From NCBI GenBank assembly GCA_965263285.1, contig CBDHHD010000016.1, positions 310,001 through 374,000 of the forward strand: a stretch of 64,000 nucleotides of DNA, given 5' to 3'. Below, in pieces: positions 26,278-36,018 of the stretch. The position numbers and the translations under genes are program-made. The notes below the pieces were generated by a model, which worked only from the letters and a program-made list of their open reading frames with translations, searched no databases and was not told the DNA's origin. The first letter of the stretch is position 1. Each line of letters opens with the position of its first letter. This stretch comes from JASGCP01 sp965263285 (GTDB taxonomy: Bacteria > Bacteroidota > Bacteroidia > Chitinophagales > Chitinophagaceae).

Positions 26278-27036
26278 ATGCAATTATTAACCTATGTTTT
26301 ACGCAGCACTTTATTATTACTGCTTCTAACGATTTCTACAATTAATTTTGCTCAATTCTACGGTGGAGGGCAAGGTGATGGCGGATACTATAATCAACAA
26401 CAGCAAGGTGACCCTTATCAAAAAAGAAACTATGGTCGCCAAAGAAATAATGGTGGGTATGTTGATCAAGGTTTTTCGGCTATTCCCTTTTCACCTAAAG
26501 TAGACTTGACCCTTTCTTATGGATACCTCACTTTTGGGCAAACAGTAAGCAATTCCTATTATTTAGCTTCTCGTTATCCCTATACTTTCCCTAGTCCGAA
26601 TGTAGGATTTAGTTATGGTAACTTTAAATATGCAGGTACAGGAACTTTAACAACACGGGTGTCCGTTACTCGCAATATCTATGTGGGTTTAGATCTTACA
26701 TACGAGCGCGTAAGTGCTAATGTGTATGAAGGATTATCGAGTATAGTATTAGGACAGCAAACAAGCGATGTATATTCGATTATGCCCAGAATTGATGCCA
26801 ATTGGTACCGTTCATACCTTGTTAAAATTTATTCTACCCTTTCTGTAGGTGTTGCTATTGTTGGCAGTAATACAAATGTAAATTCTCAAGGAGTACAACC
26901 CATGGTCACTTATGTTGGTTTTGCTGGCCAAATTAGCCCTATTGGCGTAGAAGTAGGCAGAAAATTAAGCGGGATTGCCGAATTAGGTTGGGGATATAGA
27001 GGACTATTAAATGTTGGTATTAGATATCGTTTTTAG
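26278..27036 (+). CDS. Putative outer-membrane beta-barrel protein
   Basis: A 252-residue protein with a signal peptide (MQLLTYVLRSTLLLLLLTIS, ending NFAQ). A Gly/Gln/Tyr-rich linker (YGGGQGDGGYYNQQQQGDPY) follows, then a body of alternating polar and aromatic residues (VDLTLSYGYLTFGQ, SYGNFKYAGTGTLTTRVSVT). The C-terminus is LNVGIRYRF, ending in Phe as outer-membrane barrels usually do. I do not recognise a specific family or ligand. It is monocistronic, with the convergent recQ gene ending 24 bp downstream. Confidence 0.72.
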   Translation: MQLLTYVLRSTLLLLLLTISTINFAQFYGGGQGDGGYYNQQQQGDPYQKRNYGRQRNNGGYVDQGFSAIPFSPKVDLTLSYGYLTFGQTVSNSYYLASRYPYTFPSPNVGFSYGNFKYAGTGTLTTRVSVTRNIYVGLDLTYERVSANVYEGLSSIVLGQQTSDVYSIMPRIDANWYRSYLVKIYSTLSVGVAIVGSNTNVNSQGVQPMVTYVGFAGQISPIGVEVGRKLSGIAELGWGYRGLLNVGIRYRF

Positions 27037-27059
27037 TTAAACACTAGCATAGTTCCATA

Positions 27060-28973
27060 CTAGTAGCCTGCAAACATACCCTTATCTGTTTGTTGTATTC
27101 TTTCCTCTCGCTGTAAGAAATCTATCACTTCTTTTATTTTATGAATAGATATAGGATGTAATTTTAATACAATATCCTGGAAAGACAATTCCCATTGTTT
27201 AACACACAAAAGTATTTTTTCTTGTATCTCTTCAAATTCGCTTGAAGTAATGATCATTGGTCTTTTATTATTTTGAATACATATATCACACACATAACAA
27301 GGATGAGGAATTTTATTACCAAAATAATCTGCTATATAAACGCTTCTACACATTTTATTATTATTATCTACATAATATACCATGTGTTGCACACGCTCGG
27401 AATAAGATTTCTTTCTCTTAAAATAAGTATCATAATTAATTTCTAACAACTTGCTATCTACGCTATTTATAAGTAGCCTAAGGGTAGGCTGGTCTTGCTG
27501 TGGCTTATAATACAAAACACCCTGCTGGTGTAAAATATGCAATGCTTCTACTATACGAGGAAAAGCCGTAGCACTTTTTTTTGCAATATGTTTTTCTGAT
27601 ATAGGTACCACATGTTCAAATATACCTTCATACATACGCAACATCGTTTTCACTATTTCAGCTATCCATCCTTTTTGCTGATACGCTTGTACAAGTGTTT
27701 CCTTTGTACAACAAAAACCCGCTTGTGCAGGCATAAAAACACCTTCATTCATTTCTATTATTTCTTCTTGTACTAATATTTGTAGGCTATTTATACAGGT
27801 AATTGGATCTACTTTAGCATATAAAATAAAATCTTTTAAATCAAAGTCAAACCATTCACCTTTACTTGTTTCTAATGGTATTTGCAAATAATTTAATATA
27901 GATTGATACACCCCTCGAATTATTTGAATAGGCGGGAACTTCTTTTTAGGCAACGACAATAATGCGTGTATATCATTTCTATGATATAGCAAACATCCAT
28001 AAGATTTTTTGCCATCTCTTCCTGCCCTACCTACTTCTTGATAGTAATTTTCTAAACAATCAGGTACATCATAATGAATTACACAACGAACATCAGGCTT
28101 ATCAATACCCATACCAAATGCTGTAGTACATACAATAACACGGTAATCATTTTGTATCCATTGTTCTTGAATCAGCTCTCGTTCTTCTGAAGACAATCCA
28201 GCATGATAGAATTTACTATCAATATGATGTAAATTTAATAAGTCGGATATTTTTTTTGTTTGCTTTCTCGTTTTACAATAAATAATAGCTGTCCCTGTTA
28301 CTTTTTCTAATATCTCTAAAGTCTTATTCATTTTACTATCCACTAATCGAACAGAGAGGGAAAGATTAGGTTTTGTAAAAGGTTGTCGAAATACAGTATG
28401 ATGAGAAAATTGCAATATGCGAATAATATCATTTTGCACTTCAGGAGTTGCACTGGCAGTTAAAGCAATAAAAGGAACATGAGGGAGCATTGCTCTACAA
28501 GTAGCTATTCGCAAATAAGAAGGGCGAAAGTCGTATCCAAATTGAGATATACAATGCGCTTCATCAACGGCAATAAGATTAATTTGAATATGAGGTAAAT
28601 ACTCTTGAAAAAAATCAGTATCTAACCTTTCAGGAGATATATATAAAAATTTAAAATTCCCATGGATAGCATTATGAAATGTGTTCGTTATATCTACACG
28701 CGTCATTCCACTATGAATCATTAATGTAGGAATATTTTTTTCTTTTAGATGGGTTACTTGATCTTTTATAAGCGCAATAAGTGGTGAAACAACAATACAG
28801 AGTCCAGGCATCATCAAACTTGGAATTTGAAAGCAAACCGACTTCCCACCTCCAGTTGGTAATAAAGCAAGCGTATCTCTTTTTGATAATACATGAGATA
28901 TGATTTTTCTTTGTTCCCCTCTAAAAGAATCATATCCCCAGTATTTTTTTAATATTTCTTCTGGTGTATGCAT
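27060..28973 (-). CDS. recQ: RecQ-family ATP-dependent DNA helicase (637 aa)
   Basis: A 3'-5' helicase of superfamily 2. Motifs are LPTGGGKSVCFQIPSLM (Walker A), IVVSPLIALIKDQ, VDEAHCISQFGYDFRPSYLR (DEAH), IALTASATPEV, AIIYCKTRKQTKKI, VIVCTTAFGMGIDKPDVRCV and QEVGRAGRDGKKS. The C-terminal part (KKSATAFPRIVEALHILHQQ, then HPCYVCDIC) is the shortened RQC-like form of the second RecQ type found in many Bacteroidota. A second, longer RecQ lies 7 kb away. Its 5' end is 17 bp from the E2 gene, so they probably share a transcript. Confidence 0.92.
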   Translation of the reverse strand: MHTPEEILKKYWGYDSFRGEQRKIISHVLSKRDTLALLPTGGGKSVCFQIPSLMMPGLCIVVSPLIALIKDQVTHLKEKNIPTLMIHSGMTRVDITNTFHNAIHGNFKFLYISPERLDTDFFQEYLPHIQINLIAVDEAHCISQFGYDFRPSYLRIATCRAMLPHVPFIALTASATPEVQNDIIRILQFSHHTVFRQPFTKPNLSLSVRLVDSKMNKTLEILEKVTGTAIIYCKTRKQTKKISDLLNLHHIDSKFYHAGLSSEERELIQEQWIQNDYRVIVCTTAFGMGIDKPDVRCVIHYDVPDCLENYYQEVGRAGRDGKKSYGCLLYHRNDIHALLSLPKKKFPPIQIIRGVYQSILNYLQIPLETSKGEWFDFDLKDFILYAKVDPITCINSLQILVQEEIIEMNEGVFMPAQAGFCCTKETLVQAYQQKGWIAEIVKTMLRMYEGIFEHVVPISEKHIAKKSATAFPRIVEALHILHQQGVLYYKPQQDQPTLRLLINSVDSKLLEINYDTYFKRKKSYSERVQHMVYYVDNNNKMCRSVYIADYFGNKIPHPCYVCDICIQNNKRPMIITSSEFEEIQEKILLCVKQWELSFQDIVLKLHPISIHKIKEVIDFLQREERIQQTDKGMFAGY

Positions 28974-28990
28974 AATGATAGATAAATGTC

Positions 28991-30319
28991 TTATGGTTCT
29001 CTTTCTATATTCCAGCTTTCTAATTCCTTGGCTAAGGCAGACAAAAAACAGCTACCCATCGCTCCATCAATAATGCGATGATCGTAACTCATACTTAAAT
29101 AAATCATTTCTCTAATAGCAATTGTATCGCCTAAGTTTGTTTCAACAACAATAGGTCTTTTTTTTATCATTCCTACCGATAAAATAGCTACTTGTGGCAA
29201 AGGAATAATAGGCGTTCCCATTAAACTACCTATACTACCCACATTGCTAAAGGTAAAGGTTCCATTTGCTAAATAGTCGGGTAATAATCTACCTTCTCTA
29301 GCCGCAGTTGTTAACTGATGCACTTCTTTACATAACCCTTTTAGATTTAATAAATTTGCATCTTTAACAACAGGCACCATAAGATTACCATTAGGCAATG
29401 CTGTAGCCACTCCAATATGATATTCTTTTTTAATAATAATGTTGTCATTTTCTACCGATGCATTCATCAAAGGGAATTGAGGCAATACTTTTACCAAGCA
29501 ATCTATTATCATAGGTGTAAATGTAAGTCTTAACTGCTCTTTTTCTTGAAAATGTTTTTTATATTTTGTACGCCATTTAACCATTCCACTTACATCAGCC
29601 TCATGAATACTAGTTACATGTACAGATGTTGTAATACTATCTAATAAGTTTTTAGCAATAAGCTTACGCACACGATCCATAGGGATAATCATTTCTCTCT
29701 TATGTTCATGTGATGCATGAGCAATAGGAGCATTTTGCATTATTGGAGGAGCAACAGAAGCAATTAGTGTAGTATGTTTTTTCTTATCAATATAAGTTAA
29801 TACATCTTTTTTTGTAATTCGTCCTTCATATCCTGTTCCCTTTATATCTTTTAATTCTTCAAAATGAATATTTTCTTCTTGTGCTATCTTTAATACTAAT
29901 GGAGAAAAAAAAACAGATGCGTCTTTTTCGTTTTTTACTATAGAAGAATCGGGAACAAAAGGAACCGTAGGCAATCTATCATCATCATTTATTTCTACTT
30001 TCGTTATAATATTATCTATTTTAATCTCCTCTTGAGGAAAGATAATTGACGACATATCTATACCGTCATGAACAGAATGACTTGTTTCTATTTTTGCTAT
30101 GATGTTACCTACTTTAACAACATCATTGGGTTTATATAATAGAGATTGTATCTTTCCTGAAACAGGAGTAGGTAATTCAGTATCTACTTTATCTGTTGCA
30201 ATATCTGCAATGACGTCATCTTTTGAAACAACATCCCCTTCTGCTTTATGCCAACGAATCAGCGTTGCCTCTTCGATGCTTTCTCCCATTCTTGGTATAA
30301 TCAAATCAAAAATTGGCAT
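28991..30319 (-). CDS. 2-oxoacid dehydrogenase complex E2 (dihydrolipoamide acyltransferase)
   Basis: About 442 residues from ATG 30319 (MPIFDLIIPRMGESIEEATL); the TTG nine bases upstream was rejected. An N-terminal lipoyl domain carries the lipoyl-lysine in IATDKVDTELPTPVSGKI. A peripheral-subunit-binding domain follows (SPLVLKIAQEENIHFEELKD, then GTGYEGRITKKDVLTYI). The C-terminal catalytic domain has GTFTFSNVGSIGSLMGTPII and SMSYDHRIIDGAMG with the active-site His. It transfers acyl groups to CoA within a cytoplasmic complex. The sequence is closest in style to branched-chain or generic E2s of Bacteroidota. E1 and E3 are not nearby, so the substrate cannot be fixed. Confidence 0.92.
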   Translation of the reverse strand: MPIFDLIIPRMGESIEEATLIRWHKAEGDVVSKDDVIADIATDKVDTELPTPVSGKIQSLLYKPNDVVKVGNIIAKIETSHSVHDGIDMSSIIFPQEEIKIDNIITKVEINDDDRLPTVPFVPDSSIVKNEKDASVFFSPLVLKIAQEENIHFEELKDIKGTGYEGRITKKDVLTYIDKKKHTTLIASVAPPIMQNAPIAHASHEHKREMIIPMDRVRKLIAKNLLDSITTSVHVTSIHEADVSGMVKWRTKYKKHFQEKEQLRLTFTPMIIDCLVKVLPQFPLMNASVENDNIIIKKEYHIGVATALPNGNLMVPVVKDANLLNLKGLCKEVHQLTTAAREGRLLPDYLANGTFTFSNVGSIGSLMGTPIIPLPQVAILSVGMIKKRPIVVETNLGDTIAIREMIYLSMSYDHRIIDGAMGSCFLSALAKELESWNIEREP

Positions 30320-30475
30320 ATTCAACAAGTATTAAATTTATAAAAAAGATACACTACAAAGATAATTGTATTTTTTTGCTTATAATTAAAAAGGTTAAAA
30401 ATATTCCTTATAATTTCAATAAATTAAAAAACAAATTGTATTTTTATAACATAAAAAAATAAGATAATTTACATT

Positions 30476-30997
30476 ATGAATAAAAATAATTTTTTATCTG
30501 TATTACTCCTTTGCTTGTTTATAAGCATAGGAAATTCAACTCTCGCACAATTAGGAGTTGTTAACACACGACTCATTACAACCTCAGATTATAATTTTAG
30601 AAAATCAGATTCATTGGCAATATTATATAGAAATCAATTTGCACCTAAATATAACTATTTGTTTAACAAATACAACACACAATTAGCACTTGTAGATAGC
30701 CTCAAAGCTATTCCTGCTAATGTTACTCCTGCAACATTATCTACGGCATTAGATAGCTTGAATAGCTATTCTTTACAAACACAGACTTATCAACAACAGT
30801 CAAATATACGAATTGAAGAATATAGAGATCGTCTTAATGCACCTTTTGCAAATAAAATTATCGATGCTATTAAAGCAGTAGCTACAAAAAGAAAACTCAT
30901 GCAAGTGGTTGATGTTAGTACAATTAATTTCTTATATATTAACCCTACTGCCGATATTACAAACGAAGTAATGGACTACTTAAAGCGTAACAAGTAA
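30476..30997 (+). CDS. OmpH/Skp-like periplasmic chaperone
   Basis: A 173-residue protein with a signal peptide (MNKNNFLSVLLLCLFISIGN, ending TLAQ). The mature start LGVVNTRLITTSDYNFRKSD corresponds to the family's first strand. Gln- and Ala-rich helices follow (LQTQTYQQQSNIRIEEYRDR), and the C-terminal strand region is KLMQVVDVSTINFLYINPTA (usual form: DVTxxVLYxNPxxDIT). It chaperones outer-membrane proteins in the periplasm. The helical middle seems short. It stands alone, reading away from the E2 gene. Confidence 0.8.
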   Translation: MNKNNFLSVLLLCLFISIGNSTLAQLGVVNTRLITTSDYNFRKSDSLAILYRNQFAPKYNYLFNKYNTQLALVDSLKAIPANVTPATLSTALDSLNSYSLQTQTYQQQSNIRIEEYRDRLNAPFANKIIDAIKAVATKRKLMQVVDVSTINFLYINPTADITNEVMDYLKRNK

Positions 30998-31061
30998 AAT
31001 TTTCATCTTTCACAAATTTATTAATGAAAATCTACTACTCTTGTATGCAAAATTTAATATC

Positions 31062-31104
31062 GGTATAACGACTTTTTTAGTGAGCAGGTATTAAAATACA
31101 CCTT
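31062..31104. repeat. Family B repeat, left fragment
   Basis: GGTATAACGACTTTTTTAGTG and the following AGCAGGTATTAAAATACACC match the start of family B (22465-22648, inverted). It is cut off after about 43 bp, where a family A copy begins. Confidence 0.7.
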
Positions 31105-31504
31105 TTTTTGTAATGACTCAGGTATAGATTCATTATTTGTTTTTTATATCTTTTTCTTTCTTTTGTCTTGATACAAAAGAAAGAAACAAAGAAAAAATCA
31201 AGCCTGCAGATAAAGAGCTACAAAACTACGGCTCGCTACGCTAGCGAGAATGAATGAGAGGCGGTTAGGTATGAATCGTTATGATGAGCTTATCCATAGT
31301 GATCTTTTATGTACATACTTTATGCTCATCATAACGATTCATGTATAAAAACTTCCGCCTCCACATTCTCGCTGGTCGCTTCGCTCACCTCGTTTTGTAA
31401 CGCTCTTTATCTGAGGGCAGTCCTCATCAGATATTTCCTATTATTTCTATGTTTATATTTATTTAATAATCCATGCTTCCAGCACCTCAAAAAAAGATGT
31501 AGCC
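31105..31504. mobile_element. Family A repeat, near-complete copy
   Basis: It runs from the GTAATGACTCAGGTATAG segment through all family hairpins to the right end CCAGCACCTCAAAAAAAGATG with final TAGCC. The left terminal repeat is replaced by the family B fragment. The same A/B junction (TGACTCAGGTATAGATTCAT next to the GGTATAACG end) occurs inverted at 22435-22470. Confidence 0.8.
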
Positions 31505-31542
31505 TTTCTTATACCAAAATATTAAATATAAAAAATCTTTCC

Positions 31543-31550
31543 TATTTTTG
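31543..31550 (+). promoter_or_regulatory. Putative -7 box (TATTTTTG) of UPF0173 gene
   Basis: Ends 9 nt before the ATG at 31560, so the transcript would be nearly leaderless. It overlaps the alternative start at 31548 and excludes it. Confidence 0.5.
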
Positions 31551-31559
31551 TATAAAAAG

Positions 31560-32243
31560 ATGATACAATATACTTATTATGGACATTCTTGTTTCGAGAT
31601 AATAATAAATAAAAAGAAAATATTATTTGACCCATTCATTACAAATAATGAAAAAGCAAAACATATAGACATAGAAAAGATACAGCCTGATTATATTTTT
31701 GTTTCTCATGCACATTATGACCATACTGCCGATTTGATTGCCATTGCAAAACAATCAAAAGCAAAAGTAGTTGCCTCATTTGAAATTTGCCAATGGTTAC
31801 AACAAAACGGTGTAGATCAACTTGAAATGATGAATGTAGGAGGCACCATTCATTTCGAATCGGGTAAAGTAAAAGCAGTAATTGCCTTACATAGTAGCTC
31901 ATTTGCAAATGGAATGTATGGAGGGCAACCCATGGGTTTTGTTTTTCAATTACCTGAAGTAAATTTTTACTATAGTGGAGATACAGGATTAACATTAGAT
32001 ATGCAACTCATACTAAAATTTACAACTTTAGACTTTGCTATTTTTCCAATCGGAGATAGATTTACAATGAATTATAAAGATGCACTAGAAGCAGCAACAC
32101 TCGTAAAAACAAATAAAGTAATTGGTGTGCATTTTGATACTTGGGAGTTTATTGCTATTAATCATCAAGAAGCTATGGATAGTTTTGCTCAACAAGGGAA
32201 AAAATTGTATTTACCCAAAATAGGAGAGCAACTTTCATTTTAA
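31560..32243 (+). CDS. UPF0173 metal-dependent hydrolase
   Basis: About 227 residues of the metallo-beta-lactamase fold, starting MIQYTYYGHSCFEIIINKKK. The metal-binding motif is VSHAHYDHTADLIA (HxHxDH). YYSGDTGLTLDMQLI supplies the later Asp, and VIGVHFDTWEFIAI the last His. Its length is that of the UPF0173 family, whose physiological substrate is unknown. The start at 31560 was chosen because the upstream alternative lies inside the promoter box. The next gene, an S9 peptidase, begins 35 bp after it and may be co-transcribed. Confidence 0.9.
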   Translation: MIQYTYYGHSCFEIIINKKKILFDPFITNNEKAKHIDIEKIQPDYIFVSHAHYDHTADLIAIAKQSKAKVVASFEICQWLQQNGVDQLEMMNVGGTIHFESGKVKAVIALHSSSFANGMYGGQPMGFVFQLPEVNFYYSGDTGLTLDMQLILKFTTLDFAIFPIGDRFTMNYKDALEAATLVKTNKVIGVHFDTWEFIAINHQEAMDSFAQQGKKLYLPKIGEQLSF

Positions 32244-32278
32244 TATTTTTTCACTTGTTATTATTCATATAAAAATAT

Positions 32279-34774
32279 ATGAAACATCTATATAAACATC
32301 TGTTTGTGATAAGTTTATTACTGATAGCACTATTGTACTCTATCAAATCTTACTCACAACAATCTTTTTTTGAGAACAAATGCCCAAAAGCTAATTACAA
32401 TTTAGCAGAAAGATTTTCTAAAACTGAAGTAAATAAGATGTTGTTTAGTACTACGGTACAACCACATTGGTTAAAAAAATCTTCTTTCTTTTGGTATAGC
32501 TTTAAGACATCTAAAGGAAGGAATTGGTACCTAATAGATGCATCAAAAATGAAGAAAGAACCCTTATTTGATAATGATATCATGGCTTCATTCATCACTA
32601 CGATTACGCAAGACCCCGTTGATGCAAAAGACATTCCTATTGATTCTATTTATTTTCCTGCAGGCACAGATAGCTTTTGCTTTACTTATACTACTCATCA
32701 AAATGTACCCAACGAAAAATACCCATATCATCCTAAAACCTTCTATTTTTCTTACTTATTAAAACAACAACAATTACACCCATTATCAGGCCTATACCCA
32801 CCAAGAAAAGCACCTGATTGGGCTAATATTAGTCCTGATAGTACTTATGTTGTTTTTCTAAGAAGACATAATCTTTTTTACATGAACAAAAAAGATTATA
32901 TCAAAGCATTACTCAATCCAAATGACACTACCATTATAGAACATCAACTCACCAGCGATGGCATAAAAGACTTTTCTTATGGTTTAGGTTTTTATGATAC
33001 CAATGACAATCAATTAGACAACGAACAAGAAGAAGCTACTCAAGGAGATAGAAAACCGGTTAGTATTAATTGGAGTCCTTCGTCACATTATTTTGCAATG
33101 ATTCGTACCGACAATAGAAAAGTAAAAAATCTGTGGGTTATTAACAGCTTAGCAAACCCTCGTCCTACTTTAGAAACATATAAATACGCAATGGCAGGAG
33201 ATTCCAATCAATATATACAACATCTAATTATTTTTTCGATATCCCAAAACACACATCAAGAAATAAATATACAAACATATAAAGATCAAACACTATACCT
33301 GTGGAGCCTACCCAATATGTACAAAAACATGGATCAAACATACATACCAACCTTGTGGGATGGAGACACCACTACCTTTTATGTTAGTGCTGTATCTAGA
33401 GATGAGCATGAACTTACATTATATAAGATAAATGCTACAAATGGGGAACGATCATCTATTTTACAAGAGCATTCTTTAGTAGATTTGTCATATACTGCTC
33501 CTTACATTATAAATGAAGGGAAAGACATTATAGAATGGAGTGAACGAGACGGATGGGCACATTTTTATTTATATGATAATAATGGGGTATTAAAAAATAA
33601 AATCACAACAGGTAATTGCCATGATGAAAATATTATAGGAATAGACAATAAAAACCATACTATCTACTTTACGAGTTACGGTAGAGAAGCTAAAGAAGAC
33701 CCTTATTATCAACATCTTTATAGCATTCATACCGATGGTACCCATATAATGCTACTCAACCATGGCAATGGGAATCATCAAACATATATGAATGCCAATC
33801 ATTTGTTTTTAGTAGACAACATGTCGAGCGTAAATAGTTCTTCCAAGGCCTTATTCTATAATCTTGGGCTACATCAAACGCTACCATTAGACACTACAGA
33901 CCTATCAATTTTATTTGCCAATGGATATAAATTTCCTGAACCTTTTACTACCAAAGCAGCTGATGGAATAACGAATCTATATGGAGTAATGTATAAACCA
34001 TTTGATTTTGATCCAAAGAAAAAATATCCACTTATAGAATATGTATATCCTGGTCCTCAAGTAGAAGAAGTAAACACCTCCTTTACCCCACCACAATTGC
34101 GTACAGATCAATTAGCACAATTAGGATTTATTGTTATTACAGTAGGTAACAGAGGAGGAAGTCCATTGCGTAGTGAATGGTATCATAAGTTTGGATATAA
34201 TCATTTACGCGATTATGGTTTAGCAGATAAAAAGCATGTAGCAGAAGAGCTATCAGCCCTATATCCTTTTATAGACATTTCTAAAGTAGGTATCTATGGG
34301 CATAGTGGAGGAGGATTTATGGCCGCAGCCGCGATGATGGTATATCCCGATTTCTACAAAGTAGGCATCAGCTCTTCAGGCAACCATGACAATCGAATCT
34401 ATAATCGATGGTGGGGAGAACGAGAGCAGGGCATTGAAACATATATTAATAGTAAAGGAGATACCAGTTTTGTCTATACAGTAGAAACTAACCAAGATAT
34501 TGCAAAAAATTTAAAAGGGCATCTTCTATTAACCACAGGAGATATAGACAACAATGTAAATCCTGCTATGACTTATCGTTTAATCAATGCACTTATTCAT
34601 ACACATAAGAGATTTGACTTTCTTCTTTTACCCGGACAAAAGCATGGGTATGGAGATATGAACGAATACTTTTTTTGGAAAATGGCCGACTATTTTTCTT
34701 ATTATCTTATGGGTGATCACACTCCAAGGCCCGTAAATATATTAGAAATGAATATAAATAATCCTCAGCATTAA
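32279..34774 (+). CDS. S9-family (prolyl oligopeptidase/DPP IV-like) peptidase, exported
   Basis: 831 residues with a signal peptide (MKHLYKHLFVISLLLIALLY, ending SYSQ). The N-terminal propeller domain covers about two thirds (for example ISPDSTYVVFLRRHNLFY, WSPSSHYFAMIRTDNRKVKN). The C-terminal alpha/beta-hydrolase domain has the nucleophile motif GIYGHSGGGFMAAAAMM, the Asp in LLLTTGDIDNNVNP and the His in LLLPGQKHGYGDM. It should cleave dipeptides from peptide N-termini (often after Pro) in the periplasm and so feed on peptides. All three catalytic residues are present. Confidence 0.93.
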   Translation: MKHLYKHLFVISLLLIALLYSIKSYSQQSFFENKCPKANYNLAERFSKTEVNKMLFSTTVQPHWLKKSSFFWYSFKTSKGRNWYLIDASKMKKEPLFDNDIMASFITTITQDPVDAKDIPIDSIYFPAGTDSFCFTYTTHQNVPNEKYPYHPKTFYFSYLLKQQQLHPLSGLYPPRKAPDWANISPDSTYVVFLRRHNLFYMNKKDYIKALLNPNDTTIIEHQLTSDGIKDFSYGLGFYDTNDNQLDNEQEEATQGDRKPVSINWSPSSHYFAMIRTDNRKVKNLWVINSLANPRPTLETYKYAMAGDSNQYIQHLIIFSISQNTHQEINIQTYKDQTLYLWSLPNMYKNMDQTYIPTLWDGDTTTFYVSAVSRDEHELTLYKINATNGERSSILQEHSLVDLSYTAPYIINEGKDIIEWSERDGWAHFYLYDNNGVLKNKITTGNCHDENIIGIDNKNHTIYFTSYGREAKEDPYYQHLYSIHTDGTHIMLLNHGNGNHQTYMNANHLFLVDNMSSVNSSSKALFYNLGLHQTLPLDTTDLSILFANGYKFPEPFTTKAADGITNLYGVMYKPFDFDPKKKYPLIEYVYPGPQVEEVNTSFTPPQLRTDQLAQLGFIVITVGNRGGSPLRSEWYHKFGYNHLRDYGLADKKHVAEELSALYPFIDISKVGIYGHSGGGFMAAAAMMVYPDFYKVGISSSGNHDNRIYNRWWGEREQGIETYINSKGDTSFVYTVETNQDIAKNLKGHLLLTTGDIDNNVNPAMTYRLINALIHTHKRFDFLLLPGQKHGYGDMNEYFFWKMADYFSYYLMGDHTPRPVNILEMNINNPQH

Positions 34775-34788
34775 ATTACAAAAATCAT

Positions 34789-35235
34789 TTATTCTACTTG
34801 TATATAACAAACAAAAAAAGGAGACACTCTAACCTCGCTTGCTATAGCTTTATTATGAGGCTCAAAAAGAATCGATAACTTATATATAACATTTGTAGAT
34901 AATTGATGTATGCTTTGCTGATCAATAGTATCATACAAGGCAGTGAGAGAAGTGTCTCGTATAGTAATAATAGGTTCATCTAATAGATTACTAATAGTAT
35001 AAATACGATTACGATTATTAAAATTAGGTGTAAGAAACAACTGCATAGGCGATTCCAATATATGAGGAATAATAAGCGTAGGCAACATACCTTTACTATC
35101 TTGCAAAACAAAAGAAAATGACTGACGCTCCATATGAATACACAACCTACTATTTAAAGGATATGTTGCAGGGGGATTAAAGCATATACTATATAGCCAT
35201 AATCCAACAAACGAGATAAGCAAATGATTACTCAT
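34789..35235 (-). CDS. Small exported protein, unrecognised
   Basis: A 148-residue protein with an N-terminal hydrophobic segment (LLISFVGLWLYSICF) that may be a signal peptide or anchor. The rest is beta-rich with no motif that I recognise (LNSRLCIHMERQSFSFVLQD, IYTISNLLDEPIITIRDTSL). Its start overlaps the last 8 bp of scpA, so it is translated from the same transcript. It is a real gene by position and codon use. I cannot assign a function. Confidence 0.6.
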   Translation of the reverse strand: MSNHLLISFVGLWLYSICFNPPATYPLNSRLCIHMERQSFSFVLQDSKGMLPTLIIPHILESPMQLFLTPNFNNRNRIYTISNLLDEPIITIRDTSLTALYDTIDQQSIHQLSTNVIYKLSILFEPHNKAIASEVRVSPFFVCYIQVE

Positions 35236-36016
35236 TAGACATTATCTCCTTTTCTTGCAATTCTACTTCTCTATTTCTATTCCATTCTATAATAAAGTTA
35301 TTTCTTCCTATTCCTGTTAATACATTTACATAGCGTTGTTGCGTAAGTTCTAAAACAGAAAGAAGAAGAAAAATAGCATGCATTTTATTTTCGCATATAT
35401 CAAATATCTTTTCAAAAGCAATATGTTTATTTTTTTCTACTAAGTCAATCATATAGGTACGCACTTGCTCTGTTGTATAAGAATACTTTATTACTTTATG
35501 ATTCACTATTTTACTTTGTTCTAACCGTAACAATACCTTTTCAAAGGACTTCATAAGCTTGAACAAAGAAATAGTATATATTTCTGTATTATCCGATGCT
35601 TGATCAGTAATATAATGAAGCTCTTCTTGAATATTACCTCTATGTTTGTATAATTGCCTTTCATCTTCCATACGGCTAAATACAGAAGAAATTTCTTTAA
35701 ATCTTTGATATTGAGCAAGCATATCAGCAAGATCTTGGCGAGGGTCTTTTTCATTTCCATCTTTATCTTTTTCTCTCGATGGAAGTAACATTTTAGCCTT
35801 TATACGCATGAGCGTAGCAATAAAATAAATAAACTCACTACCCAATTCAATATTTAAATTTTCTTGCTCATGTATATATGCTAAAAAGTCGATTATAATC
35901 TTATTAATAGGAATATCCCGAATATTTAACTCATCTCTTTCAATAAAAAAAAGCAACAAATCAAAAGGTCCTTCAAAATGGGGCACCGTAATTTTATAGG
36001 CTGGGGTATTCGTCAT
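35228..36016 (-). CDS. scpA: Segregation and condensation protein A
   Basis: A 262-residue ScpA, the kleisin that bridges the SMC heads with ScpB in the chromosome-condensing complex. The N-terminus FEGPFDLLLFFIERDELNIR followed by DIPINKI is diagnostic. The middle EFIYFIATLMRIKAKMLLPS and the C-terminal winged-helix part (ISLFKLMKSFEKVL, AIFLLLSVLELTQQ) are conserved. It lies 2 bp after a recQ gene and overlaps the next small gene, indicating a recQ-scpA-hypothetical operon. scpB is not in the window. Confidence 0.93.
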   Translation of the reverse strand: MTNTPAYKITVPHFEGPFDLLLFFIERDELNIRDIPINKIIIDFLAYIHEQENLNIELGSEFIYFIATLMRIKAKMLLPSREKDKDGNEKDPRQDLADMLAQYQRFKEISSVFSRMEDERQLYKHRGNIQEELHYITDQASDNTEIYTISLFKLMKSFEKVLLRLEQSKIVNHKVIKYSYTTEQVRTYMIDLVEKNKHIAFEKIFDICENKMHAIFLLLSVLELTQQRYVNVLTGIGRNNFIIEWNRNREVELQEKEIMSNE

Positions 36017-36018
36017 AA

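Noticed and set aside
31309..31563. 84-codon plus-strand frame (and a similar one at 49470-49721)
   Set aside because: Both read through family A hairpins. The similarity between them reflects repeated DNA, not a protein family.
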